Assembly (NCBI GenBank): GCA_037576215.1 | Contig: JBANDB010000013.1 | Span: 1,612,001-1,676,000, forward strand | Direction of reading: 5' to 3' | Origin: Armillaria gallica | Lineage: Eukaryota > Basidiomycota > Agaricomycetes > Agaricales > Physalacriaceae | Length of the DNA: 64,000 bases | In this document: piece by piece, positions 12,453 through 21,792 of the stretch | How positions within the stretch are numbered: the stretch's first letter is position 1 | Layout: every line of letters starts with the position of its first letter | Translations under genes and position numbers: made by a program | The notes under the pieces: model-generated | Told to the model about the DNA's origin: nothing | Seen by the model: the letters and a program-made list of their open reading frames with translations, nothing else | Databases searched by the model: none

Positions 12453-12674
12453 ATGTTGACAACTCTTGAAATCCTCTTATCTGCAGTATACCTCGGAGTC
12501 GGCACAGCACTCTTTGCAGCAGCCATTGTGCTAGCGGTATTATTTCATTACAGAATAATTCCCCATCTTCATAACCAACAGGTTTACCCCCCACCCGCTA
12601 TAAACCATGTCCTCCCACAGCAGCCACCGCCAGCATTCTTCTACCCACCCTTACCACGCCAAGCACCAGCACTC
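12453..12674 (+). pseudogene. G2 gag, first fragment (N-terminus)
   Basis: The frame opens at ATG 12453, 26 bp after the primer-binding site. It runs to 12674, where G1 interrupts it at a codon boundary; the frame resumes at 21132. Residues about 5-31 are strongly hydrophobic (LLSAVYLGVGTALFAAAIVL), followed by a positively charged HYRIIPHLH stretch and a proline-rich segment. This is the pattern of a signal-anchor or transmembrane helix. The Gag of G1 has the same organisation. Confidence 0.75.
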
Positions 12675-13061
12675 TGTTATGTCCGGACTCGGGAATGACA
12701 GACAAGGCGTCTACCGCACACTATCTCTCACTTTGGATAGGGCGATAGAACCGTGGCGTCTGTTACAGCGAGACGGTAACCGTTAGACTCTCGGCAAGCG
12801 ATGGGAGAAAAGTCCGGGGTGTATAAACTTAGCTCAAAGCTAGGGTACGTGGCTGCGAGCTGTGCTACTTATATACGATCTGTAGAATCTAATAATAACT
12901 AATGGGTTGCGGCTTCGTAAGGAAGTCTTGGGGTAGTCTATCGAAGTCTTGGGGTATCGTGCCGATATGCCGAGGTGCCGGGTAAGATAAGATCGTGCCG
13001 GTATGCCGAGGTGCCGGATAAGATAAGATAAGATAAGATGGAAAATGGAAAAATCGTAACA
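12675..13061 (-). repeat. 3' LTR of G1
   Basis: Canonical TG..CA ends. It differs from 20740-21126 only near 12805 (GATGGG against GATAGG). It contains the RNA-start 13-mer on the minus strand at 12829-12841, and four GATAA units at about 13016-13038. Confidence 0.95.
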
Positions 13062-13072
13062 TCACCCCCCTG
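13062..13072 (-). promoter_or_regulatory. Polypurine tract of G1
   Basis: Read on the element strand, AGGGGGGTGA directly precedes the 3' LTR. The corresponding G2 tract (32554-32566) sits in a similar context, preceded by GCCTGCCTT in both. Such tracts prime plus-strand DNA synthesis. Confidence 0.75.
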
Positions 13073-13413
13073 TTAAAGGCAGGCGTCCCGACTGCCAGTA
13101 AGGTCGCTCCCCGCACGTCACCGCCGTACCGAATGATCTAGGCTTCCGAGCCTGCGACATTGTCTCCGAAGGGTTTGTTGCCCCTGAAGACGAGGGATTT
13201 CTCTTCGTCCCATCAACTCCATACGCGCTGCGACATTGTCTTGTCCGATTGGTTGTCGCTACAAGACGAGGATTTTTCGTATGGTGGCGGCGGGAGGGGT
13301 ACGGGCGAGTCCTTATCTCGTCCTGGCAGGCCTGTTAAGTCATCAGGTCATGAGCGCGCGTCGTAATGGTCGTAATCTATGGGGCCCATAGCTATCCCCG
13401 TTATAGGGCTGGA

Positions 13414-16400
13414 TTACGGCCTGCTGGCCCGTACCGCTCCGCACCGAGTTTCGAAGTCGTCGATCGCTTCCTGGGCGTGAGTCATGTCTTCCTCTCTTAC
13501 CCACGAATTGTGCTCCCGCGTCCAACCCTTCCATTTGACGAAGTAGTCGTGAGTTGTTCGCGATTTCTGGCCTCGCCGTCCACGGATCTGGCGTGGTCGA
13601 GCATCGAGGACTTCTTCGACTTCGTATTCCTCCTCCTCCTCGATTAGCTCCGGAGGAGGTGGTGGCGGGACTTCCTGATTAGGGAAGGTGGGTGGTACGT
13701 ATGGGGTTAGGAGTTTCTCGTTAAAACGCGGATGGATCTTCCAGTGCGGCGGTAGTTTCAGCTTAAACGCGCTTGCGCCCGCCTTTTCGAGGATGAGGAA
13801 CGGGCCGACACGTTTGTCGTCCAACTTCTTTTTGGGCCGTGGTAGGTGTAGGTTCGTGGCGTCGAGCCATACTCGGTCCCCGATTGCGTACGGACGTGCT
13901 TCGCGTTTTCCCTTGTCGTACTGAGCCTTCATCTTGTCAGCCGCTTCTTGAAGGGCCTTTCGCGTTTCGGCGTGGATTTCCGACATTTTCGCCGCGAAGT
14001 CGTCCGCCGCTGGGTTAGCGGACGGAACGGGGTGTCGGGGTCGGCATGACCCGGGGATGGCGGCCGTAGAGCACCAGGAATGGGCTTTTGCCGGTAGCAC
14101 TGTGGATTCGGTTGTTATGGGCGAATTCGGCTATTGGTAGCCAGTCGCTCCAATCGGTCTGTCGGTAATTGACGAAGATGCGAAGGTATTTGATGATCTC
14201 TTGGTTCACTCGCTCCGTCTGTCCGTCTGTCTGTGGGTGAAATGCTGTGGAGGCGTTGGGCGTGATGTCCAGGAGTCGGTACAGTTCTTTCATGAATCTG
14301 GATACGAATTGAGGGCCTCGGTCCGAGATGACGACTTGGGGCATCCCGTGTCGCGCATAGACGTGGTCCCGGAGTAATCAGGCCCATCCTTCGGCCGATA
14401 ACTCTGTGTTACAGGCGATGGGGATAATCGCTTTTGAGAATCGATCAACTATCACGAGCATTGCGTCGTGGCCGTTAGACTCGGGTAGTCCGGTGACCAT
14501 ATCAACGGAGATGTGCGTCCATGGTCCGACGGGCACCTCGTTCGGATGGAGTGGGGCTGCTCTCGCGTGCGTGTCTGTCTTCGTTCGTTGGCATACTTCG
14601 CATCCTTTCACATATGCTTCAACGTCCTTCTTCATCTTCGGCCACCAATAGTCGCGAAGTACCAATTCCTTCGTCTTTTCGATGCCCGGGTGTCCGGCGG
14701 TGATGTGGTCATGGTACTGCGAGATGATACCTCCCCGTAGCGCCTTATGGCGCGGTACGTAGATTCTTCCGTCGTAGAGAAGGAGTCCTCCCTGGCGGGT
14801 TACTCCTCGTTCGTGGGCTAGGGAGGCCGCGATGCCTTCATCCCAGAGCTCCTCCTGTCGGGTGGCTTCTTCGACTGTTTGCTGAGTTTCCGTCGAGGTG
14901 GGCATAATGAGTGCCCTGAAGTGCGCGGCCTCCAGGACTACGATGTCATCGTTATCCTTCGTTCCTTGGTCATGATCACATCGTCGGGAGAGCAGATCGG
15001 CTTTCACGTTCTGGGATCCCGGTTTATGGAAGAGTTGGAAATGGTATTCAGCCAACTCTGTGACCCAACGTGCCTGTCGTCGATTCAGTTTCTGGGGCAG
15101 ACGGAAGTATTGGAGATTTTGGTGATCTGTCCAGATTTCGATGTCGTGTTTGGCCCCCATGAGGTAGTGCCGCCACTTGGAAAGCGCGAGCATTATCGCC
15201 AGTAATTCCTTGTCGTAAATCTCGTAGTTTCGTTCCGTCGTACTGAGTGATTTGGACATGAACGCTACGGGGCGCCATACCCCTTCCTGCCGCTGACTGA
15301 GGATCGCGCCCACCGCCCCTTCGCTTGCATCCGCTTCGACCCGGAAGGGGTCGTCGTTGTTGGGGATGGCTAGGACTACGTCCTCCGCCATTCTACGCTT
15401 CAGTTCTTCAAATGCCTCCTGCTGTTCTCTCCCCCACTTCCACTCGGCCTTGCCGGTCAGTTGGGTGAGCGGGCGGACGACCTTGGAATACATTTTAATG
15501 AACTTCCGATAGAAGTTGGTGAAACCGAGGAACGACTGTAGCTCCTTCTTCTTTCGGGGTGCGGGCCATTCCGCGATTCCGGCGACTTTGACTGGGTCCA
15601 TCCTGACCGAGTTCTCGCTGACGATCACCCCCAAGTACTCTGTTTCGAGGGTTTCGAATTCGCACTTCTCTGCCTTGAGGAAGAGTTTGTTCTCGCGTAA
15701 TCGCTGGAGGACGCGCGACACGATCCGTCGGTGTTCCGGTAAGTCCTTGGAGAAGATTAAGATGTCGTCGAGGTAGATGGTGACTTTCCCTTCCCCAATC
15801 AGATCCCTGAAAATGTCGTTCATCATCCATTGGAACGTGGTGGGGGAGTTGGTGAGCCCGAAGAACATGACGGTGGGTTCAAAGAGTCCCCGATTCGTGC
15901 GGAAGGCGGCCTTGTTCTCGTCTCCTTCCCTGATTCGGACGTTATTATACCCCCACCGAACATCCAGCTTGGTAAAGTATTTCGCGCCGCGGAGCTTGTC
16001 GATAAGTTCGGAAATAAGGGGCAAGGGATAACGATTTTTGATGGTCATTTCGTTGAGTTTCCGGTAGTCCTGCACGGGTCGTAGGGTGCCGTCTTTCTTC
16101 TTTACGAAGAAGAAAGGGGAAGCAAACGGGGATTTGGAGGGACGGATGCGTCCCGACTCTAAGTTTTCGTCGAGGAACTTGTCGAGTTGTTCTTGTTCGT
16201 TGCGGTTAAGAGGGTAAACCTTGCAGTCCAGCGTAGACTTCGCGTTCGGGATCAGTTCTATGGCATGATCCCATGGTTTGCGTTCGGGGAGTTCGTCAAA
16301 ACTCTCCTTGGCGAATAAATCGCGGTAGGATTGGTATTGCTCCGGCACGAGCTCCTCGAACGTCTGCTTGGGTCGTTCGGAGTTGGCCTTGGCGGCCAAG

Positions 16401-18144
16401 TCATTGGCGTGGTGCATCCCTCGGATGATCAACTCTTCTTCCATCCGAACCGCGAGGATCGTCTCCCCGTCCTCCAGTTCTTCGTCCCATCGGTCGCCGG
16501 CGTCGGCGTCTGGGAGCTCGAGGTAATTCTGGACGCACTGACAGCGTCCAAAGATGATACTCCCCGTTTTCCAGTTGACGACGGGGTTATGTCGCTTGAG
16601 CCAGTCATGGCCGAGATAGACGTCTCGCTTCCCGAGGTTGGTTACTGCTAAGTCAATCCGTTCCCGATGGTGAGACACAGTTCTACGAACTCGGTTTAGG
16701 CCGTGCTCCTCGACGTAGGCCCGATTGATGGCGCTGCCAGTGCAGCCGCTGTCGACTAGGGCTCGGGTGGTCAGGGTTTTCGTCCTGTACAGGGTTCTAG
16801 TCGGACCGGGACCGTCAAATCGCTAGTTCCTCCCCGGATATAGCGGATCGGTTCCCGTAGCTCGATTAGGCGTTCCTGGGCTAAGTCCCAGGGTTCGGTT
16901 CGGAGCTGGGTGAGTAGTTCGTTGGTGAGTTCCTTGGTTCGTTCGCGAGGCGCCCACGTGTAGAGTCTGAGCCGGGCCCCGTTATTAGTTGGGGTGTTCC
17001 GGACGTAACGTAGGGTCCAGTCTGCCTCGAATGGTTTCATCCATCCCGTCAATTCCCGATCCTTCCCGTTGGGGATCGGGGCTTCCTCCGCGGTGGGCAA
17101 GGGGGCAACGGGAGGACCAACTGTCCCTCCCTTTGCCATCCATTGCCGATAAGAGGTGTCGTCCTCCTCATCGGGGACTTCCTCCAGCTCTACCGAATGC
17201 CCCCTTTTTACTGCCTGGGCGCCAGCAGAATTCCCCCGTTCATCGGCCGCGCGGTGTTCCTTCGGACTGTATTCCGAGGAGTCGCGTCTTGATCCATCGC
17301 GAACGAGGTGGGAGTTATGTACCCCAGGGGTGGTGCGTGGTCCTTGAGCACCGGTCCCGATTTTAACTCTTGAATCGGCGTTACCCGCTACCCCTGACTC
17401 GTCCGAGCGCTCGGGGCTCAACGGTCCCTCGTTGTTTCCTGTAAAAATCTGGGGCGAGTGCCCTGCACGGCCTAGCCCCGAGGAAGGAGGCGGCGAGACG
17501 TTGCCAGCTCTCCCCTGGTTTCCGTCCCAGGGGTTCACTTCGTTCGAGGTTCGGGTTGCTTCGTCAGAGGCAGGGGGCAATCCCCGCTCTGCCCCGTCCG
17601 ATCGAGGGACATCGCGAACGTTACGATGTTGGCGGGGCCTCGTCGTTATGACAGGTGTCGCTATGGTGGGCGACTTGTCGTTCGATCCGTTCACTCGTGA
17701 TGAGTTACTTGGTGGACGTTTAGCCGGTTTAGGTAACCTGGGGACGGCGGCCCCGGGATCTAGGGTGGTTTTGTTAGTTTTGTTAGCAAGGGATTCGTAT
17801 CGGTTTGCGGATTCTGTAGCTGGGCGCGTGGAGTAAAATTGTTGGCGCGTAGGCCGTATATTGTCCATTTTTGTAAAAGTCGCGTAAGTAGGTACCGCCC
17901 CCTCACATGGGGGACGGGGTATAGCCGAATGCGTGGTGGATAAAATGTCTGTATGTAAAACAGTAGTACAAGGCCGCTCGGCCATCGAAGAAAGGGGCGC
18001 ACCAGGGGAGTATTGGGTCGTCACGGGCGAATCGGAACCCGGACGACCTACTCTTTTACCTTCTCGCTCGTCGGTTCTTGTGGGAGTGGTTCCGGTGCCG
18101 CTTCGACCGCGCGCACCTCTCGTTTCTCCCCCTTGTGTGGACAA
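13414..18144 (-). pseudogene. G1 pol: protease, reverse transcriptase, RNase H, integrase, chromodomain
   Basis: Pol overlaps the end of gag by 97 bp in the -1 frame. The leading 450 residues are a basic/acidic linker with VPDEEDDTSYRQW. Then come the aspartic protease (DSGCTGSAINRA, about 16720-16757), RT with intact YLDDIL, RNase H (VEADASEGAVGA; TDHQNLQYF), integrase HHCC finger (GHPGIEKTK; CEVCQRTK) and D,D,E motifs (SVDMVTG; ISDRGPQF; DGQTERVNQE). A chromodomain (YFVKWKGW..NSW) lies near the end. Breaks: a probable one-base loss in an A-run at 16777-16780; TGA at 14378-14380 in place of arginine; and a 4-bp duplication CGGACGGA at 14019-14026. The segment after the protease motif near 16680 is about 25 residues shorter than in G2. 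Family assignment is certain, function is lost. Confidence 0.9.
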
Positions 18145-20510
18145 TCTTTACTCAGATGTCCCTTCTCGTCGCATCGGAAGCACCTTCCTTCGTGGCGCTG
18201 CCGCGCCTTTTTGGCGTCGATGTCCATGGGCAGCCCTTGACCCCCGAAGTTGGTGACCGTAACAGGAACCCACCGTCCTCCGTCGTCGCGAGCACGCCCC
18301 TCCGGGGGTTTGGCCGTGGTTGACGGCGGGTGGGGCTTTGCGTGGGTCGAGGGTTTAGGTGGTTCCTTTGCCTTCTTGTCGGGGTATCGTTCGAGCCCCT
18401 GCGTCTGTTCAAAGACCCGTTGCTTTTGTTTCTCCTCGTACATTAGCGTGATTCGTCGCTTCCACTCGATATAGGTACGAGGGATTCCAAAACCGATGCT
18501 GGCGATGATGCTTCCGTAGGAGGGGGGAATTCCTTTTCGTACCGCGTTGACCAGTACTCCCCGCTCACTCTGGTCCGTAAGGCGGTTGGCCAACTTGGCC
18601 TCCCTCTCCATTCGCCGGAAGAAGACGTGGGCGGGATCGCCGCCCATCTTGATCTCCCCCATCTTCTTCTCATGGACCAGCTCGATGGCGGGGTCGCGAA
18701 ATTCTTCGCGAAAGTCGCGGACGAAGTCGTCCCAGGACGGATAGCGGTAGCGTGGTCCCGCGTCGTGGTCGGCGATTTCTTCCGGGGTAGCGGGGGCGGT
18801 TGGGAACGGTGGGACATACCAATAGTCGTCTCGAATGTGTACCCACCAGGCTCCGGCGTCGCCCTCCAGTAAGGAGGTGGCAAAGCCCACCATTAACGAA
18901 GGAAGGCCTTGGTAGACGTATTGGAAGGTCTCGAAGTACTGCACGCAATCTCCAAGGAATCGTTCGATGTCGTCGTGGACTCCGGTAAAGGGCGCGGGGA
19001 GTTTTCGTAGAACGGGTTTTACCCCTGTCATCGGGGGTAGATTAGCGGCGTCCCAGACACCGATTGGTCCTTGATCGGGTGGGCTATAGTCCGGTGGTCG
19101 GGGAACCGAGAACCTGTCTCGGTTGGGGCCGGGCAAGGGTTGTCGCCCCCGCCCCCCTACTGGCGCTTGTCGTGCGTTTGTTAAATCTTCTTGTAGACGG
19201 GTGTTCTCGTCTCGGAGTAGCGCGTATTGCTGCTCCATTCGCGCCATTCTCTCTTCGGCCGTTTCTTCGTCTGCGGGTCCCCCTTCACCCCCCAGATCCA
19301 TCCCTTGCTGATCTGGTTCTCCCCCGGCCAAGAGGCGACTGGTACCCACCCCGTGGTACTCACCTCTCTGTCTCCAGTTTTTAACCACCCTCTTCGGCGG
19401 GGAGTCGGGAAGAGGGACCGGGGTCCTCGGCGGGGGATTCATACGGGCTAGGAAGGGATCGTTGCCCGTCCAAGTCGGGCCGGTCACCCTGTAACTGTGC
19501 CAGGGGGAGGAGGACTCGTTCCAAGGCCCTCTGTTCCCGGGGGTTCCTTGGTCGAACCCCATGGATTCGACTTCCTGCGGTGGGGCCATAGTAGGCCCGG
19601 TTCCGGTTCGCGTGGGCTCGGGCGCGAATGGTTGCGTCTCGCCCCAGTCGAGGAATCGGATCCCCTCTATTAGCGGCGAGGTAGTGGTCCATGTCCTCTC
19701 GGATGGGGCAGTGCCAGCCTGCCCGGAGTTCAAGATCCTGCCATCGAAGCTCCCAGGCTTCGGCCCTAGCCGGGCCCAGGATCTCGAAGTCGGCGGGGGA
19801 TAACGCGGGCCAGTCGTAGTCTGGGCCGTGAGGGTTGAGCGGGTCGTCATCGTTTCTAGGTGGTGCGCAACCTGCGACGACGGGTACTGGGGTAACGGAG
19901 CGTGGTACGTCGGGGTGTGTGGTACTCCCCGCTCGTCCCAGATGATGAGGGGGATACTGGTGTCGGAGTCGCTGGAGTCGTTTTCAATGGGCCAGCGTGG
20001 GTTTCCGAGGGGTTCCTGGATTCGGATGGTGCGTCTCCCGGGTGGGTTTCGGAGATGTGCTCGATACGTTCGATCTCTTCGCGGGATGGTTCCTCTACTA
20101 TAGGGCGGGGGATCGGGGAGGTCCTCAATCCGTATCTCCCGCGAGGGTTCCAGAACGGGGTTCGGTGTAGGGGCTGGCTGGGTTGCGATGATCGTGGTAG
20201 TCTCCCTATTCTCGAAGAATTCCAGGTTTGGCTCGAAGTAGACGGTGGCGGGGCGCTCCCGTCTGCCCCGAGCCTCGGCGGTGCGGAGTCCCGGCCTGAC
20301 GTAGGCGGGGTCCAGCCTGGGGAGGTCGACATAGTGTCGGGGAATCGGAGGTGGAGGGGGAACTATTAGTACTCCTCTTTGGTGTAGGTAAGCCCTGATT
20401 TGTTCGTTATAGATAAGGACTAAGGTGGCGGTGAGCAGGCAAAGGAAGGTGGTTGCAGCGATGGCGGATCCAAGGGCGATGGTCTGGCTATTGGTGAGGT
20501 CAGGGGTCAT
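18048..20510 (-). CDS. G1 Gag, intact
   Basis: The 820-residue frame is open throughout. Residues about 11-34 form a hydrophobic helix (IALGSAIAATTFLCLLTATL) followed by a proline-rich PPPPP segment. Then comes a long basic, proline-rich region. A predicted coiled coil (AEERMARMEQQYALLRDE, about residues 420-445) precedes the capsid-like domain with FLGDCVQYF and AWWVHIRDDYW. A CCHC zinc knuckle (CFRCDEKGHLSKDCP, about residues 780-795) lies near the C-terminus. Gag packages the RNA and builds the virus-like particle. Pol follows in the -1 frame, so a -1 frameshift in the 18048-18144 overlap is likely. The N-terminal helix is unusual for a Gag and is shared with G2. Confidence 0.9.
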   Translation of the reverse strand: MTPDLTNSQTIALGSAIAATTFLCLLTATLVLIYNEQIRAYLHQRGVLIVPPPPPIPRHYVDLPRLDPAYVRPGLRTAEARGRRERPATVYFEPNLEFFENRETTTIIATQPAPTPNPVLEPSREIRIEDLPDPPPYSRGTIPRRDRTYRAHLRNPPGRRTIRIQEPLGNPRWPIENDSSDSDTSIPLIIWDERGVPHTPTYHAPLPQYPSSQVAHHLETMTTRSTLTAQTTTGPRYPPPTSRSWARLGPKPGSFDGRILNSGQAGTAPSERTWTTTSPLIEGIRFLDWGETQPFAPEPTRTGTGPTMAPPQEVESMGFDQGTPGNRGPWNESSSPWHSYRVTGPTWTGNDPFLARMNPPPRTPVPLPDSPPKRVVKNWRQRGEYHGVGTSRLLAGGEPDQQGMDLGGEGGPADEETAEERMARMEQQYALLRDENTRLQEDLTNARQAPVGGRGRQPLPGPNRDRFSVPRPPDYSPPDQGPIGVWDAANLPPMTGVKPVLRKLPAPFTGVHDDIERFLGDCVQYFETFQYVYQGLPSLMVGFATSLLEGDAGAWWVHIRDDYWYVPPFPTAPATPEEIADHDAGPRYRYPSWDDFVRDFREEFRDPAIELVHEKKMGEIKMGGDPAHVFFRRMEREAKLANRLTDQSERGVLVNAVRKGIPPSYGSIIASIGFGIPRTYIEWKRRITLMYEEKQKQRVFEQTQGLERYPDKKAKEPPKPSTHAKPHPPSTTAKPPEGRARDDGGRWVPVTVTNFGGQGLPMDIDAKKARQRHEGRCFRCDEKGHLSKDCPHKGEKREVRAVEAAPEPLPQEPTSEKVKE

Positions 20511-20725
20511 CGATCGCGCTGTCTGGTTCGTTCGTTGAGGTCCCGGAGCGCCTGCGAAAGTTGGTAGAGGAGGAATTTTAGAAGGACGAAGGCGAGTAGG
20601 TTCAGGAGTACGAGCCGCAGCGTGGTGAGCTGATCGGAGGTCGAGGTTGTCGTCGTGGGGTTCTGGTTGGCAGTGAAGATCATAAAAGGGGCTTCCTCGG
20701 TATACGAAGGGAGGCCTCTGTAAGA

Positions 20726-20738
20726 AGCTTTGAGCTAA
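20726..20738 (-). promoter_or_regulatory. Self-complementary primer-binding site of G1
   Basis: On the element strand this reads TTAGCTCAAAGCT, one base after the 5' LTR. It is the perfect reverse complement of AGCTTTGAGCTAA at 20894-20906 in the LTR. That start lies about 27-34 bp after a TATATAAG box (20933-20940, minus strand). This is the arrangement known from Tf1/sushi elements, where the RNA 5' end folds back to prime reverse transcription instead of a tRNA. Confidence 0.75.
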
Positions 20739-20739
20739 C

Positions 20740-21126
20740 TGTTATGTCCGGACTCGGGAATGACAGACAAGGCGTCTACCGCACACTATCTCTCACTTTG
20801 GATAGGGCGATAGAACCGTGGCGTCTGTTACAGCGAGACGGTAACCGTTAGACTCTCGGCAAGCGATAGGAGAAAAGTCCGGGGTGTATAAACTTAGCTC
20901 AAAGCTAGGGTACGTGGCTGCGAGCTGTGCTACTTATATACGATCTGTAGAATCTAATAATAACTAATGGGTTGCGGCTTCGTAAGGAAGTCTTGGGGTA
21001 GTCTATCGAAGTCTTGGGGTATCGTGCCGATATGCCGAGGTGCCGGGTAAGATAAGATCGTGCCGGTATGCCGAGGTGCCGGATAAGATAAGATAAGATA
21101 AGATGGAAAATGGAAAAATCGTAACA
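20740..21126 (-). repeat. 5' LTR of G1 with promoter
   Basis: It is identical to 12675-13061 apart from one base. The minus strand carries TATATAAG at 20940-20933 and the presumed RNA start at 20906. Its first bases, TGTTACGATTT, match the start of the G2 LTR, so the two elements are related. Confidence 0.95.
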
Positions 21127-21131
21127 CACTC

Positions 21132-21792
21132 GATGAGTACCCTTGCATCAACAGGAGAGACAAAGAAGACGTTCCTGGGGAGGTGGAGGTCGGCATTCAG
21201 GAAGGAAGCAATGGAGGTACTGCCAGAGCAGGACTCCCCTTTATCCAACTTTCTATGGACGGCGCCTCCTCCCACGAGTCTGCCAGCACTACCCCCCATC
21301 CAGCAGCACGAGCTCTTCCCACAGCAGCAGACCTAGCAAGGTACCTCATCCGACTCTGCCTGGGGAGAGCAAGCCCGCACAGTTCCCCAGCCTCTGAGCA
21401 ACCTCCCAGCAATCATCCTGGGAGTAGCCGGGTACCAACCACTGCCGTCGGACCTCACTACATCTTCATCGATTCCACTTCTAAGCTCAACGTTGTCTGG
21501 GACAACCTCAATCTACCCTACACTGCCTTCTTCCCCCATCAAGGAAACCCATACCAACCAGATACCCCAGACCCGGAATACCCCTCCATACACCATTGGG
21601 ATGAGTCCATACAGGTCACCAGGTGGTCCCCCACCCCCCCTGAGCCAACCAGGGAGTCCATGCCAGAGTTCCCATCACGAAGGCCAGGAACCAACCCGGA
21701 CAGGCTTGCCATTCCAAGAAGGAGAAGAACATCAACTGAGGAGGAGTGAGCAGCAGGAGCCACCAGGCATAGATGTAAAATAAGGTCTACAG
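21132..21792 (+). pseudogene. G2 gag, second fragment
   Basis: The frame continues directly from 12674 once G1 and one copy of CACTC are removed. It encodes a proline-, serine- and arginine-rich stretch like the corresponding part of G1 Gag. A TGA at 21747-21749, where CGA is expected, breaks it after RRRRTSTEEE. It is interrupted again at about 21792 by the next insertion and resumes in frame at 25381. Confidence 0.7.

Larger units (their letters stand above)
12675..21126 (-). mobile_element. Young chromodomain Ty3/Gypsy element G1, nested in G2
   Basis: The two 387-bp LTRs (12675-13061 and 20740-21126) differ by one base that I can find. The element is flanked by the target duplication CACTC (12670-12674 and 21127-21131). 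It is transcribed on the minus strand, so the right LTR is the 5' LTR. Gag is open (18048-20510). Pol (13414-18144) carries two frameshifts, one nonsense codon and a probable in-frame deletion. CpG is plentiful, unlike in G2. The near-identical LTRs say the insertion is recent, yet the copy cannot encode a complete Pol. Confidence 0.93.

Noticed and set aside
14378..20369. Many plus-strand ORFs over 60 codons in the G1 region
   Set aside because: They are antisense shadows of gag and pol in CpG-rich DNA and show no domains.
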